Position numbers and translations under genes: made by a program. A stretch of DNA of 64,000 nt from Clostridiales bacterium (GTDB taxonomy: Bacteria; Bacillota; Clostridia; Caldicoprobacterales; DTU083). Shown piece after piece: positions 36,727 to 45,347 of this stretch. Every line of letters starts with the position of its first letter. Position 1 is the first letter of the stretch. The notes beneath the pieces were generated by a model that made no database searches, was not told where the DNA came from, and worked only from the letters and a program-made list of their open reading frames with translations. The DNA is taken from assembly GCA_012842605.1 (NCBI GenBank), contig DUSN01000045.1, forward strand, positions 1 to 64,000. Reading direction: 5' to 3'.

Positions 36727-37090
36727 TCAATTTGTCAACATTTTTAGTAATATTTTTTTGGAATTCATTAATACACCAAGATAAGCTGCATTTTGTTTAC
36801 CGGCTGTTGTACCATAAAACTTGAATGAAATCAGACTTGCCATGGAAGCAATGATTGTTCCAAGGCCGCCTAAGTTAGTTCCAACAATCAGTGTTGAGAT
36901 ATTATCAGCAAAGCCGGAAAGAAGGATAGCCGCAGGAACATTGCTGATAACCTGGCTGGCAAGCACAGATGCAAGCAATTCATGTCCATTTATAATACTT
37001 TGGAGCCAGGTGTTGATTCCCGGAATACGCTTCATATTGCCGATGAATACAAATAAGAATATGAAAGTAAGCAGCAAAGAATAGTCTTAC
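36727..37090 (-). pseudogene. 3' remnant of an ArsB/citrate-type ion permease
   Basis: About 120 C-terminal residues of a CitMHS/ArsB-like (SLC13/IT superfamily) permease: DYSLLLTFIFLFVFIGNM, SNVPAAILLSGF and GTNLGGLGTIIASMASL. The first 300 or so residues are absent; the frame is cut about 20 bases from the ROK gene stop and no start with a ribosome site exists. Confidence 0.75.
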
Positions 37091-37111
37091 ACATAAGGGA
37101 TTATGCACAGG

Positions 37112-38080
37112 CTATTCATATAAAGCAACAGCAAGGGCTGCATAATCACCTATACTGTCTCCAAGGACTGCAGGAACTACCTTGCATACGCATTTTGAAA
37201 CAGGCAAGGTTTCTCTTGCAATAATCTCCTGAGCTTTTGGCCATAAAAGGTCTGTGCACCTTTCAAATATGCTGCCGATGATAATTACCTCAGGATTAAG
37301 TATATCAATAATAATTGAGAGACCTCTGCCAAGATACTCCCCGCTTATGTCAAATATTTCTTTAGCCAGTTCGTCTCCATTCTTTGCGGCATCGGCAACA
37401 ATTTTGGCATTAAGCTTAGGGAGATCGTCTATACTATGGCAAAAGGACACTGCTGTACCCATCTGAATCTTTTCTAAAACCTTCATTCTTGCAAGCTGGG
37501 CAATGCCGCCACCGCTGCAAAAGCCCTCAAAGGAACCTGATTTGCCATATCCAACAGGGCCAAAGCTATCCAGTCTTATGTGTCCTACTTCCCCCGCCAT
37601 ATCATTTGTTCCCGTATATAGCCTGCCATCAAGTATCAGACCTGCACCCATGCCCGTTCCAAATGTGAGAAAAATTACATTATTGCAGCCTTTGCCGGCA
37701 CCAAACTTCCATTCAGCAAGAGCGCAGGCATTGGCATCGTTTTGAAGTCTTGTTTTGATTCCAAACCTGTCTTCAAAATATTTATTTACATAGATATTAT
37801 CCCAGCCAATAAGATTAGGAGGAGATAGTATTACACCCAACTTGCTGTTTAAAGGACTGCCACAGCTAACGCCTATACCTTCTATGTCTTGGTTACTTAG
37901 TCCAAATTTGCATAGAAGCTTCTCTATTCCTTCCGACAATTGGTTTAACATGTGCTCCGGCCCTTTTTCCGTTGGGTAAACACACTTTTCAATTATGCTT
38001 ATTGCTCCGTCCTCATCATATCTGCCTAATACAGCAGCACATTTTGTGCCGCCGATATCTATACCTATTAAATTTTTCAT
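37112..38080 (-). CDS. ROK family sugar kinase/regulator-like protein
   Basis: 322 residues: phosphate-binding GIDIGGTKCAA at the N-terminus, LQNDANACALAEWKFGAGKGCNNVIFLTFGTGMGAG and GEVGHIRLD in the middle. There is no HTH, so it is a kinase-type ROK member. The usual zinc motif CxCGxxGC is not present; the equivalent region reads FEGFCSGGG. GGAGG precedes the ATG. It lies 57 bases after a URO-D-family gene, presumably phosphorylating the sugar released by that pathway. Confidence 0.9.
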   Translation of the reverse strand: MKNLIGIDIGGTKCAAVLGRYDEDGAISIIEKCVYPTEKGPEHMLNQLSEGIEKLLCKFGLSNQDIEGIGVSCGSPLNSKLGVILSPPNLIGWDNIYVNKYFEDRFGIKTRLQNDANACALAEWKFGAGKGCNNVIFLTFGTGMGAGLILDGRLYTGTNDMAGEVGHIRLDSFGPVGYGKSGSFEGFCSGGGIAQLARMKVLEKIQMGTAVSFCHSIDDLPKLNAKIVADAAKNGDELAKEIFDISGEYLGRGLSIIIDILNPEVIIIGSIFERCTDLLWPKAQEIIARETLPVSKCVCKVVPAVLGDSIGDYAALAVALYE

Positions 38081-38137
38081 AAAAGCCTCCGTGGTCTCAA
38101 ACCTCCGTGCTCCCTACAATGATTTTAAAGCTGAGAG

Positions 38138-39166
38138 TCAGTTATTGAATGATAATGCCGTTTCAACCATAGAAAAATAATTTTCTTCAGGTAGATACTC
38201 AGGAACACTGTTGCCGGTTCCTAAAGCATAAGCTCCTCTATCGGCTGTCCTTTCAAGCATTGCTTTACATCTTGCCCGTACAGCTTCAGGAGTTGACCTG
38301 CACATGAAGTCTACGTCAATTCCCCCGATAATTGCAATTCTATGCCCCCAGCGTTCATATGCTTCCTCTACCGGAATAATCTTGTCTTCATATGAGTGTT
38401 TGCCGTCATACTTCATATCATCTATGATATCATCCATTACTTTTTCCAAGTTCCCACAGGAATGAAGAATTGCCGGTTTACCTGCTTTGTGAGCAGCCTC
38501 AACTATTTTTTTATGCCAGGGAAACACATATTTCCTCATATCTTCCGGACTCAGCATGGTCTGAGTATTGTATCCCCAGTCATCATTGCCTATAATCGCT
38601 CCTACTACAGGATATTGCACACATATTTCATAATATCTCGCAAGCCTGCTGCCGACATGGTCAAATATTCTCTGAACTAAATCAGGGTTGTCGTAAATCA
38701 TAATGCATAATTTTTCATATCCAACTAATTCAACAACGTTTTCCAGCACACCACCAAAGCTGTAAACAATAATTTTCATACCCTCCGGCATTTCATCATT
38801 CAGCTTTTCCAGCCTTGAATAATCAAATGAATCCGGGTCCGGCCAGGGATATTTTTCAAAGCTTTCTTCATCGTATATAATTGAGTTTTCATTCAGAGAA
38901 ACGGTCTTCTTCTTTGTTTGAGGTTTCTTCGGAAAATGAAAATCTGAACCGTTGAGTGATGCATAATCATATCCTGCGTTCTTGAAGCCGTGTATTACGA
39001 TCCTGTATTGCTGCAGCTCATCTTCCCGGCTTAAAATCTGCTGACCGCACAATTTTCTGTATAGGGTATCATTTAAAAATAACTCGAATAAAGTGGGTCT
39101 GCTTGGTACTTCCCTATTAAGTATTTTTAAAATATTGCTAAAATCAGGCTGCCTCATTTTTTTCAC
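38138..39166 (-). CDS. Uroporphyrinogen decarboxylase family protein
   Basis: 342 residues of the URO-D fold: ILHSCGNLEKVMDDII (near 238) with the His-x-Cys site, an acidic NDDWGYNTQTMLSPEDMRKY and GGIDVDFMCRSTPEAVRARC. More distant from HemE than the copy at 1078-2142, to which it is only loosely similar. Operon with the ROK gene. Such corrinoid-type URO-D proteins accompany sugar genes in several Clostridia without a known reaction. Confidence 0.85.
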   Translation of the reverse strand: MKKMRQPDFSNILKILNREVPSRPTLFELFLNDTLYRKLCGQQILSREDELQQYRIVIHGFKNAGYDYASLNGSDFHFPKKPQTKKKTVSLNENSIIYDEESFEKYPWPDPDSFDYSRLEKLNDEMPEGMKIIVYSFGGVLENVVELVGYEKLCIMIYDNPDLVQRIFDHVGSRLARYYEICVQYPVVGAIIGNDDWGYNTQTMLSPEDMRKYVFPWHKKIVEAAHKAGKPAILHSCGNLEKVMDDIIDDMKYDGKHSYEDKIIPVEEAYERWGHRIAIIGGIDVDFMCRSTPEAVRARCKAMLERTADRGAYALGTGNSVPEYLPEENYFSMVETALSFNN

Positions 39167-39262
39167 TCCTTCATTTTATGTAAACTTACTTATATTAAGG
39201 CTTTTTTAAATTTTTGATAGACTTCTGGAATCCTCCAAGAAAAGGAGTGCCCTGACCTTGAA

Positions 39263-40858
39263 TCATACACAATCTATTCCTTGCGCTTCAGCGTATTCTG
39301 CAAATTTTATCAGGTTGCGGCCGGAAACCTTAGCTTTATACAGCAATTTATCAGCAGCAGCTATAATATCCGGCGGGGTAATTTCCGGTGAATATCGGAC
39401 TGTAGTTATTCCAAAGCTTGCTGTGACAAACTCTGAAACAGCAGACTTTTTATGTTCAATTTTTAGTTCCTTAATCCTTTGCTGAATCCTTTCGGCCACT
39501 TTCACTGCAGAATGAATGTCAGTATCAGGCAGTATACAGGCAAACTCTTCTCCACCATAACGGGCCGCTAAATCAACAGCCCTGATTATACTGCTTGCTA
39601 ATACACCGCCGATCTGACGCAGACAGTCATCTCCTGTAACATGACCATAATAATCATTATATTCCTTGAAATGGTCAATATCAAATAATATGATTGATAA
39701 TTCAGATTTTGAACGTCTAAGCCTGGAATATTCACGCTCCAAAACAGCATCAAAGCATCTTCTGTTTGCTATTCCTGTCAGACTGTCTGTGTTGCTTAAT
39801 TCTCTCAAACGTCGATTGGAATCTTCCAGTAATAGTTCCATTTCCTTTCTGTCATTTATATCCGTTAACATTGCAAAAGATCCCTCAAAATTTCCGGAAT
39901 CATCTAAAATTGGCTTTGCAGAAACCAAAAACCAATGTTTATACCCATCCTTCCTTAACAGACAGCATTCATAAACTGAACCCTCACCTTTTTTCCGGAG
40001 AGACTTCTGATAATTGTAAACATCTATTTGGCTTTCAGGGAAAAATGAAACATATGACCTTCCAATCATTTCATCAATCGTATATCCAAGAACAGATGCC
40101 ATGTTCTTATTAGCAAAGGTGATTTTATACTGTTCATCAAAAATAAGGATGCCTTCAATGGCTGTTTCTATTATCTGCTGGAATCTAATTTCACTTTTCT
40201 TCAAAGATTTTTTTATTTCCTGTATTTGCTTGTCGCTTCTTTCTTTAGCAAGCATCAGCAAAATAAACCCACTAACTAAAAATATACAAAAACTGACTCC
40301 CGGTATCAAACCAAATATGGGACTACCATTCAGCTTTAAGGCATATACTGGAAAAGCTAAACATATAATAGAGCTTACCAAGAATATCAATCCAGCTGCA
40401 AAATAACATGCAGCCAAAAGCAATTTCAGGGAAAATTCCATATCTGATTTACCAAACAGGTATACACTCGGCAAAAAATAAAAAACACTTTGGAGAAGAA
40501 AAATAAGTCCTGCCCTGTAAGGGCTGTCCAAAAATACTGTAATCAAGCATGCCAGTATAACCCCAATAGATGCTATAACATGCAGCCGGCGTTTCATATT
40601 ATATCCGGATAAAATCCTGATAGCACAGGCTTCATAGGCACAGCCCAATAACAAAAAAGTATTTGCCAGCATTGTAAAGCCATCATAGGCGCTCGTCCTA
40701 AAGTACAGCAATAATGATCCGGCAGCCTGCAGATTTTTTGCTGTTATCCAGAAAGGAACTTCTTGAAAGCTGTTTGTCTTAAATTTGAATATTACCAGTA
40801 ACAGCCCATATAAAAAAGAGCCGACTGCCAGCATTAACATTACAGTTCTTAAATCCAC
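39263..40858 (-). CDS. Diguanylate cyclase with 7TM-like sensor and PAS domain
   Basis: 531 residues: about seven membrane helices (1-210), a PAS domain (about 225-350: RFQQIIETAIEGILIFDE and the PAC segment), then a GGDEF domain with active-site RYGGEEF and an intact inhibitory site RxxD five residues before it (RAVDLAARY). An active, product-inhibited c-di-GMP synthase in the membrane is predicted. Monocistronic; the bidirectional hairpin at 40947-40975 lies upstream. Confidence 0.93.
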   Translation of the reverse strand: MDLRTVMLMLAVGSFLYGLLLVIFKFKTNSFQEVPFWITAKNLQAAGSLLLYFRTSAYDGFTMLANTFLLLGCAYEACAIRILSGYNMKRRLHVIASIGVILACLITVFLDSPYRAGLIFLLQSVFYFLPSVYLFGKSDMEFSLKLLLAACYFAAGLIFLVSSIICLAFPVYALKLNGSPIFGLIPGVSFCIFLVSGFILLMLAKERSDKQIQEIKKSLKKSEIRFQQIIETAIEGILIFDEQYKITFANKNMASVLGYTIDEMIGRSYVSFFPESQIDVYNYQKSLRKKGEGSVYECCLLRKDGYKHWFLVSAKPILDDSGNFEGSFAMLTDINDRKEMELLLEDSNRRLRELSNTDSLTGIANRRCFDAVLEREYSRLRRSKSELSIILFDIDHFKEYNDYYGHVTGDDCLRQIGGVLASSIIRAVDLAARYGGEEFACILPDTDIHSAVKVAERIQQRIKELKIEHKKSAVSEFVTASFGITTVRYSPEITPPDIIAAADKLLYKAKVSGRNLIKFAEYAEAQGIDCV

Positions 40859-40946
40859 GGTAACCTCTCAAACAAAAGTTAATATACAATATTATAGACC
40901 AGCCTTGTTAAATATGGAATATATACTTTATGTGCATAATAAAAAT

Positions 40947-40975
40947 CCAAGCCTCATATTTATGCTTAGGCTTGG
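40947..40975. terminator. Hairpin terminator after the small helical gene
   Basis: CCAAGCCT/AGGCTTGG arms with a 13-base loop, A-rich on the left and AAATTTT on the right. On the minus strand it follows the 41023 stop and is followed by TTTTT, so it ends the beta-helix cassette operon. Confidence 0.8.
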
Positions 40976-41022
40976 AAATTTTATGGAATCTAAAACCTAT
41001 AGTTCATAGCTAAGCTCTGAAC

Positions 41023-41196
41023 CTATAATTTCATATATTCCAGTTCAAGGGCTGCTAATTTCTTCTTATAAGTTCTCAAGGCTAATTCTTGATTTTTTCT
41101 TAAATATCCCGGCATTTGCTCTGTTATACTTTCACTTTCCTTAATTAATTCAGTCAACCTTGCTATTTCATTCTTTATTCTCTCTTTTTTATCCAT
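41023..41196 (-). CDS. Small helical protein, copy 1
   Basis: 57 residues, almost all helical and highly charged (starts MDKKERIKNEIARLTELIKE, ends LELEYMKL), containing QMPGYLRKNQ. Paralogue of the 59-residue protein at 42253-42432 (shared: IK-E-LT-LIKE, ITxQMPxYLRxNQ, YKKxL). Each copy follows a beta-helix gene. The site AAAGGCAGGTG lies about ten bases before the ATG. Likely a two-helix coiled-coil; function unknown. Real because of its conserved duplicate. Confidence 0.75.
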   Translation of the reverse strand: MDKKERIKNEIARLTELIKESESITEQMPGYLRKNQELALRTYKKKLAALELEYMKL

Positions 41197-41217
41197 TAAA
41201 ATAACACCTGCCTTTAG

Positions 41218-42219
41218 CTAATTGGAGCTGTTGTCTTCTTTATCACAATCGCCGCAGATAACACCCGGTGCTTCACAAGGTTCACACGGTTTCTGTATAT
41301 TATTAATAAAAATATTGCCAGAGCCTCTTTCGATTATATTCTCCGGAACATTGCATACCAATATATTATCCATTACAAGATTATTGAAGAAAAAGAGAGT
41401 AATTCCGGTATCTCCGTTGAAGGATATTTCATTTTTATAAAACACTCCTAATTCGCCCTGGTCAAGTATTCCTGCTATTCGATTGCATGCTATATGATTT
41501 TCTCCGGAAAATTGATTTCTGATGCCATCCGTTATAAAATAACCATTCAGCGTGCAGCCTTTAACAACATTTCCAATTATCAAGGTATTACTTCCATCAC
41601 CTGTTCTTATTCCCTCGTTATTGTCTATTGCCAGATTATCATAAACCAAATTATTATTGCCAAATATATCGAAACCAATGAGACGATTTCTTATGGCTTT
41701 ATTAGAAACAAAGGCATTGTTGCTGTCAGAGGCTAAAACGGTTCCAAAGCCGGTACCGGAGCAATCTTTGACTATATTATCTATGATCCTGTTGCTTGTA
41801 CTGGTCAGGTTTAATACTATGCCATCATTGCATCTGCATACTTCATTTTTCCAGATTAAATTGCCGCTGGAATGAAAAACTGATATACCAATAGTTAACA
41901 AATTATTAATTCTGTTTTTTATGATTCTGTTGCCGGAGCCGCCATCAATAACAATGCCATCAAAACGATAATGCCTTATATTAACGCCCTCAATTACCAC
42001 CCCGGTAACATTTGACAGTGTGAAAGCTGTAATGAGAGAGCTTTGGCCGTCAAAGATGACTCCCGGACCTTTTGCTATTATCCTGATATTATCCTTGGTG
42101 ATAATAACATTCTGAAAATATATGCCCTCCTCCAAAAGCAGGACATCTCCCGCATTAACTCTGTCTGAAGCTATCAGCTCAGTAATATCCGTAAACGGCG
42201 TTATATTTATTACTGCCAT
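41218..42219 (-). CDS. Right-handed parallel beta-helix repeat protein
   Basis: 333 residues of repeating coils such as GNRIIKNRINN, NLIWKNEVCRCNDGI and NNLVYDNLAIDNNEGI, as in NosD/pectate-lyase-type helices. No signal peptide. The C-terminus ends with a Cys-rich tail, KPCEPCEAPGVICGDC, then an acidic end. ATG 42219 follows AAGGAAG; an earlier start at 42237 is weaker. Followed after 21 bases by a small helical gene. A binding or structural surface role, possibly spore- or envelope-related, is only a guess. Confidence 0.85.
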   Translation of the reverse strand: MAVINITPFTDITELIASDRVNAGDVLLLEEGIYFQNVIITKDNIRIIAKGPGVIFDGQSSLITAFTLSNVTGVVIEGVNIRHYRFDGIVIDGGSGNRIIKNRINNLLTIGISVFHSSGNLIWKNEVCRCNDGIVLNLTSTSNRIIDNIVKDCSGTGFGTVLASDSNNAFVSNKAIRNRLIGFDIFGNNNLVYDNLAIDNNEGIRTGDGSNTLIIGNVVKGCTLNGYFITDGIRNQFSGENHIACNRIAGILDQGELGVFYKNEISFNGDTGITLFFFNNLVMDNILVCNVPENIIERGSGNIFINNIQKPCEPCEAPGVICGDCDKEDNSSN

Positions 42220-42252
42220 GCAGACACTTCCTTTCAAAGCAATTCATCAAAT

Positions 42253-42432
42253 CTATGCCTCTAATTTTATGAGTTCATTTTCAAGCATGTTCAGTTGCTT
42301 CTTGTATAATTCCAGGAGAAATATCTGATTTGATCTCAAATATTCCGGCATTTGCAGTGTTATTCTTTCATTTTCCTTAATTAGTCCAGTCAGCCTGTCT
42401 ATTTCTTTTTTAATTTTATCCTTAACATCCAT
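42253..42432 (-). CDS. Small helical protein, copy 2
   Basis: 59 residues (MDVKDKIKKEIDRLTGLIKE ... LIKLEA), paralogous to 41023-41196 over its full length. AGGCAGGTG precedes the ATG. It sits between the decayed and the intact beta-helix genes, 33 bases before the intact one's start. Predicted alpha-helical and soluble. Confidence 0.75.
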   Translation of the reverse strand: MDVKDKIKKEIDRLTGLIKENERITLQMPEYLRSNQIFLLELYKKQLNMLENELIKLEA

Positions 42433-42452
42433 TGATTCACACCTGCCTTAGG

Positions 42453-43277
42453 TTAATTGGTGCTGTTTTCAGCTGCGCCGGCACATTGACCGCAAACAAC
42501 ACTGGGAGCCTCACAAGGTTCACATGGCTTTTGCATATTATTCAAAATATTATTGTCAGTTCCGCTATCGGTTATATTGCCTGGTATATTGCATACAAGC
42601 AAATTGTCCATCACAAGGTTTCCGACGGAAGTTGAACCGAGTGTCAGCCCGGAATTCCCGTTGTAGGATATTTCATTGTTCAGGAATGTTCCGAACTGGC
42701 CGCTATTGCTCACACCTGTTCTATTATTGCACACTATATGGTTTTCTCCATAAAAAGATTTGAATAGCTTGCTGTTACAGTCACAGTATTGGTCCTGCAA
42801 TCTTTTATCACATTCCCAATTGCAACAGTATCACTGCCGGAATTTGTAAATATTCCATTTGAATTATCTATTAATATATTATTGAATGCCAGATTATTGC
42901 TGCCAAACAATTCAATGCTATTGCCCGCATTCCCTATGGCCTTATTGGAAATAAAGACATTGTTGCTGTCCACGCCTAAAAAGCATTCAAAGCCATCATC
43001 CACGCAATCTTTGACTATATTGTCTATAACCCAGTTGTGCGTACTGCCGGCAATAAACCGAATGCCGTCAGAACAATTGCAGATCTCATTTTTCCAAAAT
43101 AAATTCCCGCTGGAAGTCTGTACATCAATCCCGTTGCTTAGAGTATTGCTAATTACATTCTTGATGATTCTGTTGCCGGAACCGGATGTTATCAGAATGC
43201 CATTGAACCGATAATGCCTGATTTTCATGCCTTCTATTACAACTCCGGTTACACTGGACAGTCCAAAAGCTGTCCCT
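42453..43277 (-). pseudogene. Truncated and frameshifted beta-helix repeat protein
   Basis: Clear paralogue of 41218-42219 from TAFGLSSVTGVVIEG to the tail KPCEPCEAPSVVCGQC. The first about 60 residues are missing: homology begins at about 43277, right after the ferritin terminator. Inside, the frame changes at a five-base A run on the plus strand (42752-42756): adding one base restores SNLFYGENHIVCNN. Could be decay, sequencing error at the homopolymer, or slippage. Confidence 0.8.
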
Positions 43278-43280
43278 AAA

Positions 43281-43308
43281 AAGGCAGCTCTCCAAAGAAA
43301 GCTGCCTT
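43281..43308 (-). terminator. Terminator of the ferritin gene
   Basis: AAGGCAGC/GCTGCCTT arms with a 12-base loop; on the minus strand followed by TTTTTAGG. It is 43 bases past the ferritin stop and abuts the truncated beta-helix gene. Confidence 0.88.
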
Positions 43309-43350
43309 GTTTCAAAACTATCTGCATGGCAAATTTAAATGTATGTATGA

Positions 43351-43830
43351 TTATCTTTCAGATAATTCTTTATCAAGAATGTACAAACCGTTCCACTGGC
43401 CGTTAATTCTCTCCAGTCTCTCCACAAGCACACCGAAGGTGTTCTCTTCTTCTATCTGTTCATCCACAAACCATGCAAGAAGGTTAAGCACTCTTTGATC
43501 CCCTTCTTCCCTTGCCTGCTTTACCAGATCATGAATCCTTGAAGTAACTACTTTTTCATGTGCAAGAGCCTTTTTAAATACCGATTCTATGGAATCAAAT
43601 CCACCATCTCCGGGATTGAGAGGACGGTATTTTACTCCGTATCCAGTGTCCTGCAGGAATTTTTTAATTTTAGCTGCATGGGACATTTCTTCCTTTACCT
43701 GCTCGTCCATAAAATGGGTCATGCCTCTCATATTCTGAGAATCAAGATATGCAGACATAGTTGCATAAATGTATGCAGATTCCAGTTCAAAGTTCATTTG
43801 CTCATTTAAATTATCATACAGTCTACTCAT
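43351..43830 (-). CDS. Ferritin (FtnA-like)
   Basis: 159 residues, four-helix bundle of non-haem bacterial ferritin: NEQMNFELESAYIYATMSAYL with the ferroxidase Glu, DEQVKEEMSHAAKIKKFL (Glu, His), AHEKVVTSRIHDLV (Glu) and WFVDEQIEEE. No haem-binding Met is needed. It oxidises Fe(II) and stores iron in the cytoplasm. AGGAGGAG precedes the ATG; monocistronic with its own terminator; divergent from the TetR gene. Confidence 0.95.
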   Translation of the reverse strand: MSRLYDNLNEQMNFELESAYIYATMSAYLDSQNMRGMTHFMDEQVKEEMSHAAKIKKFLQDTGYGVKYRPLNPGDGGFDSIESVFKKALAHEKVVTSRIHDLVKQAREEGDQRVLNLLAWFVDEQIEEENTFGVLVERLERINGQWNGLYILDKELSER

Positions 43831-43952
43831 GGCATACTCCTCCTATTTGTTATATATTTACCAATAACCATAATTCCACACTTCAAAACTTTTTATATCA
43901 AAAAATTATAGAATGTTGGAGAATTTAGTCTGAAAAGCAATAAATCTTTTAT

Positions 43953-43981
43953 TTGACAATGCGACCGCCTGGTCATATAAT
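43953..43981 (+). promoter_or_regulatory. Consensus sigma-A promoter of the TetR operon
   Basis: TTGACA (43953-43958), exactly 17 bases, TATAAT (43976-43981): a full-consensus promoter. A TetR-type operator lies inside the spacer, so the strong promoter is probably kept off. Confidence 0.9.
43963..43974 (+). promoter_or_regulatory. TetR-type operator O1
   Basis: GACCGCCTGGTC: GACC/GGTC arms around a four-base centre, located between -35 and -10. Centre is 33 bp (about three helical turns) from O2. Confidence 0.8.
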
Positions 43982-43994
43982 ATAAGTAACAATA

Positions 43995-44008
43995 TGACCG
44001 GGTGGTCA
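43995..44008 (+). promoter_or_regulatory. TetR-type operator O2
   Basis: TGACCGGGTGGTCA: TGACC/GGTCA arms with a four-base centre, downstream of the expected start of transcription and 25 bases before the TetR start codon. Confidence 0.8.
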
Positions 44009-44032
44009 CTTATATTTGAAAGGATGCTTTTA

Positions 44033-44677
44033 ATGCCGCAAAAAACGTTTTATAACCTGCCGGATGAAAAAAGAAGCTTAATAATTTCAGCTGCAATCCA
44101 GGAATTTTCCAAAGCTGACTATAATTCAGCCAGCATAAATCAAATATGCAGGAATGCAAACATTGCAAAGGGAAGCTTCTACCAGTATTTTATCGATAAG
44201 CTGGACTTATACGTTTATATTATGACTTTGGCTATTGAAGAGAAGATCAGGTTTTTTACTTCTGTTATATCAGAATTTCACTCCTTAACACTATTAGATC
44301 AAATACGCCTGCTTTTTCTTAAAGGTATTGAATTTGCAAAAAGACATCCTGAGTATGCTGCCTTAGGAGAGCAGTTCTCCAAGGGAAATAATGAAACGGC
44401 TAAATCATCAGTTATTAAGGAAGGCGACAAACTGTCAGAATCACTGTTTATGCAAATGATCCAAGATGCAAAAACAAAAGGTGAAATTGACAGCAGTGTT
44501 GATTCTTTTGCATTAAGCTTGCTGCTGCAATCCTTAAACAGTGCAGTGAATAACTATATGCTTAATAAGTTTGGCAGCATTAGTTATGAACACAATGCAG
44601 AAGACGTAAACAGCTTTGTGGATTCATTGTTAAACATAATATTCCATGGAATTCAGAATAGAAATGAAAAAATTTAA
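44033..44677 (+). CDS. TetR/AcrR family transcriptional regulator
   Basis: 214 residues. N-terminal HTH: IQEFSKADYNSASINQICRNANIAKGSFYQYFIDKLDLY; C-terminal helical ligand domain. ATG 44033 follows AAAGGA by eight bases; a longer frame from 43994 would begin inside operator O2. Autorepression through O1/O2 is strongly suggested, with the membrane protein gene 12 bases downstream as co-target. Confidence 0.93.
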   Translation: MPQKTFYNLPDEKRSLIISAAIQEFSKADYNSASINQICRNANIAKGSFYQYFIDKLDLYVYIMTLAIEEKIRFFTSVISEFHSLTLLDQIRLLFLKGIEFAKRHPEYAALGEQFSKGNNETAKSSVIKEGDKLSESLFMQMIQDAKTKGEIDSSVDSFALSLLLQSLNSAVNNYMLNKFGSISYEHNAEDVNSFVDSLLNIIFHGIQNRNEKI

Positions 44678-44689
44678 AGGAGGTTTATC

Positions 44690-45259
44690 ATGAACAAGAA
44701 AACAGATTTTATAATAGGAATGTTGTTTGCAGCTGCTACTATAGTATTTATTGTTTTGTTTTTGACCAATGATATGTTTTTTAACTGGGCATTTGAAAGG
44801 CATCATAATATATTAAGCTGGTATATCAGGCCTTTATTTATAATCCCAATGGTTATTTTTGCATTCAAAAAAAGCTACACCGGTATATTTGCTTCAATAT
44901 TTGCCCTGTTTACAAGCATGTTCTGGTTTCCTGCCCCGGCGGCAAGCAGTCCTCAGGTATTAGAATTTTTGGCTTTTGAAATGGATTACCTTAAAGGTGC
45001 ATGGACCGCTCCTAAAATAATAATGAGTTTGGCAGTGCCCCTATTTTTCTTTATGCTTCTTACAGCAGCATGGAAAAGAAACTGGAAATGGCTATTGGGT
45101 GTCATAATAGGGGCAGCCGTTCTTAAATTTATCTGGAGCGTTGCATTCAGCGGTGAAGCAGGCATGTCTATTCTGAAACCTGCATTATTTGGCCTGGTTG
45201 TCTGTATCGGTGGACTAAGCTATTATTTTAAGAAGCATAAACGAACAGAAAAAATGTAA
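44690..45259 (+). CDS. Multi-pass membrane protein under TetR control
   Basis: 189 residues with about six hydrophobic helices (first at 8-26, then 43-59, 64-82, 109-126, 134-150, 165-178) and a basic C-terminus KKHKRTEK. I recognise no named family. AAAGGAGG precedes the ATG; in operon with the TetR gene. Position suggests a resistance or membrane-adaptation role. Confidence 0.8.
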   Translation: MNKKTDFIIGMLFAAATIVFIVLFLTNDMFFNWAFERHHNILSWYIRPLFIIPMVIFAFKKSYTGIFASIFALFTSMFWFPAPAASSPQVLEFLAFEMDYLKGAWTAPKIIMSLAVPLFFFMLLTAAWKRNWKWLLGVIIGAAVLKFIWSVAFSGEAGMSILKPALFGLVVCIGGLSYYFKKHKRTEKM

Positions 45260-45283
45260 AGGTTTCGGACTTTGCTGCAGCCG

Positions 45284-45316
45284 GCTCCCCCATGCCTGCG
45301 GGGCATGAGGGGGAGC
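45284..45316. terminator. Strong bidirectional terminator
   Basis: GC-rich stem GCTCCCCC-ATGCC / GGCAT-GAGGGGGAGC with a short loop, followed by CTTTAT on the plus strand. It lies between two convergent operons (stops at 45259 and 45348). Confidence 0.8.
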
Positions 45317-45347
45317 TTTATGGTGTGCAGCTTATAGTGTATTGTAC

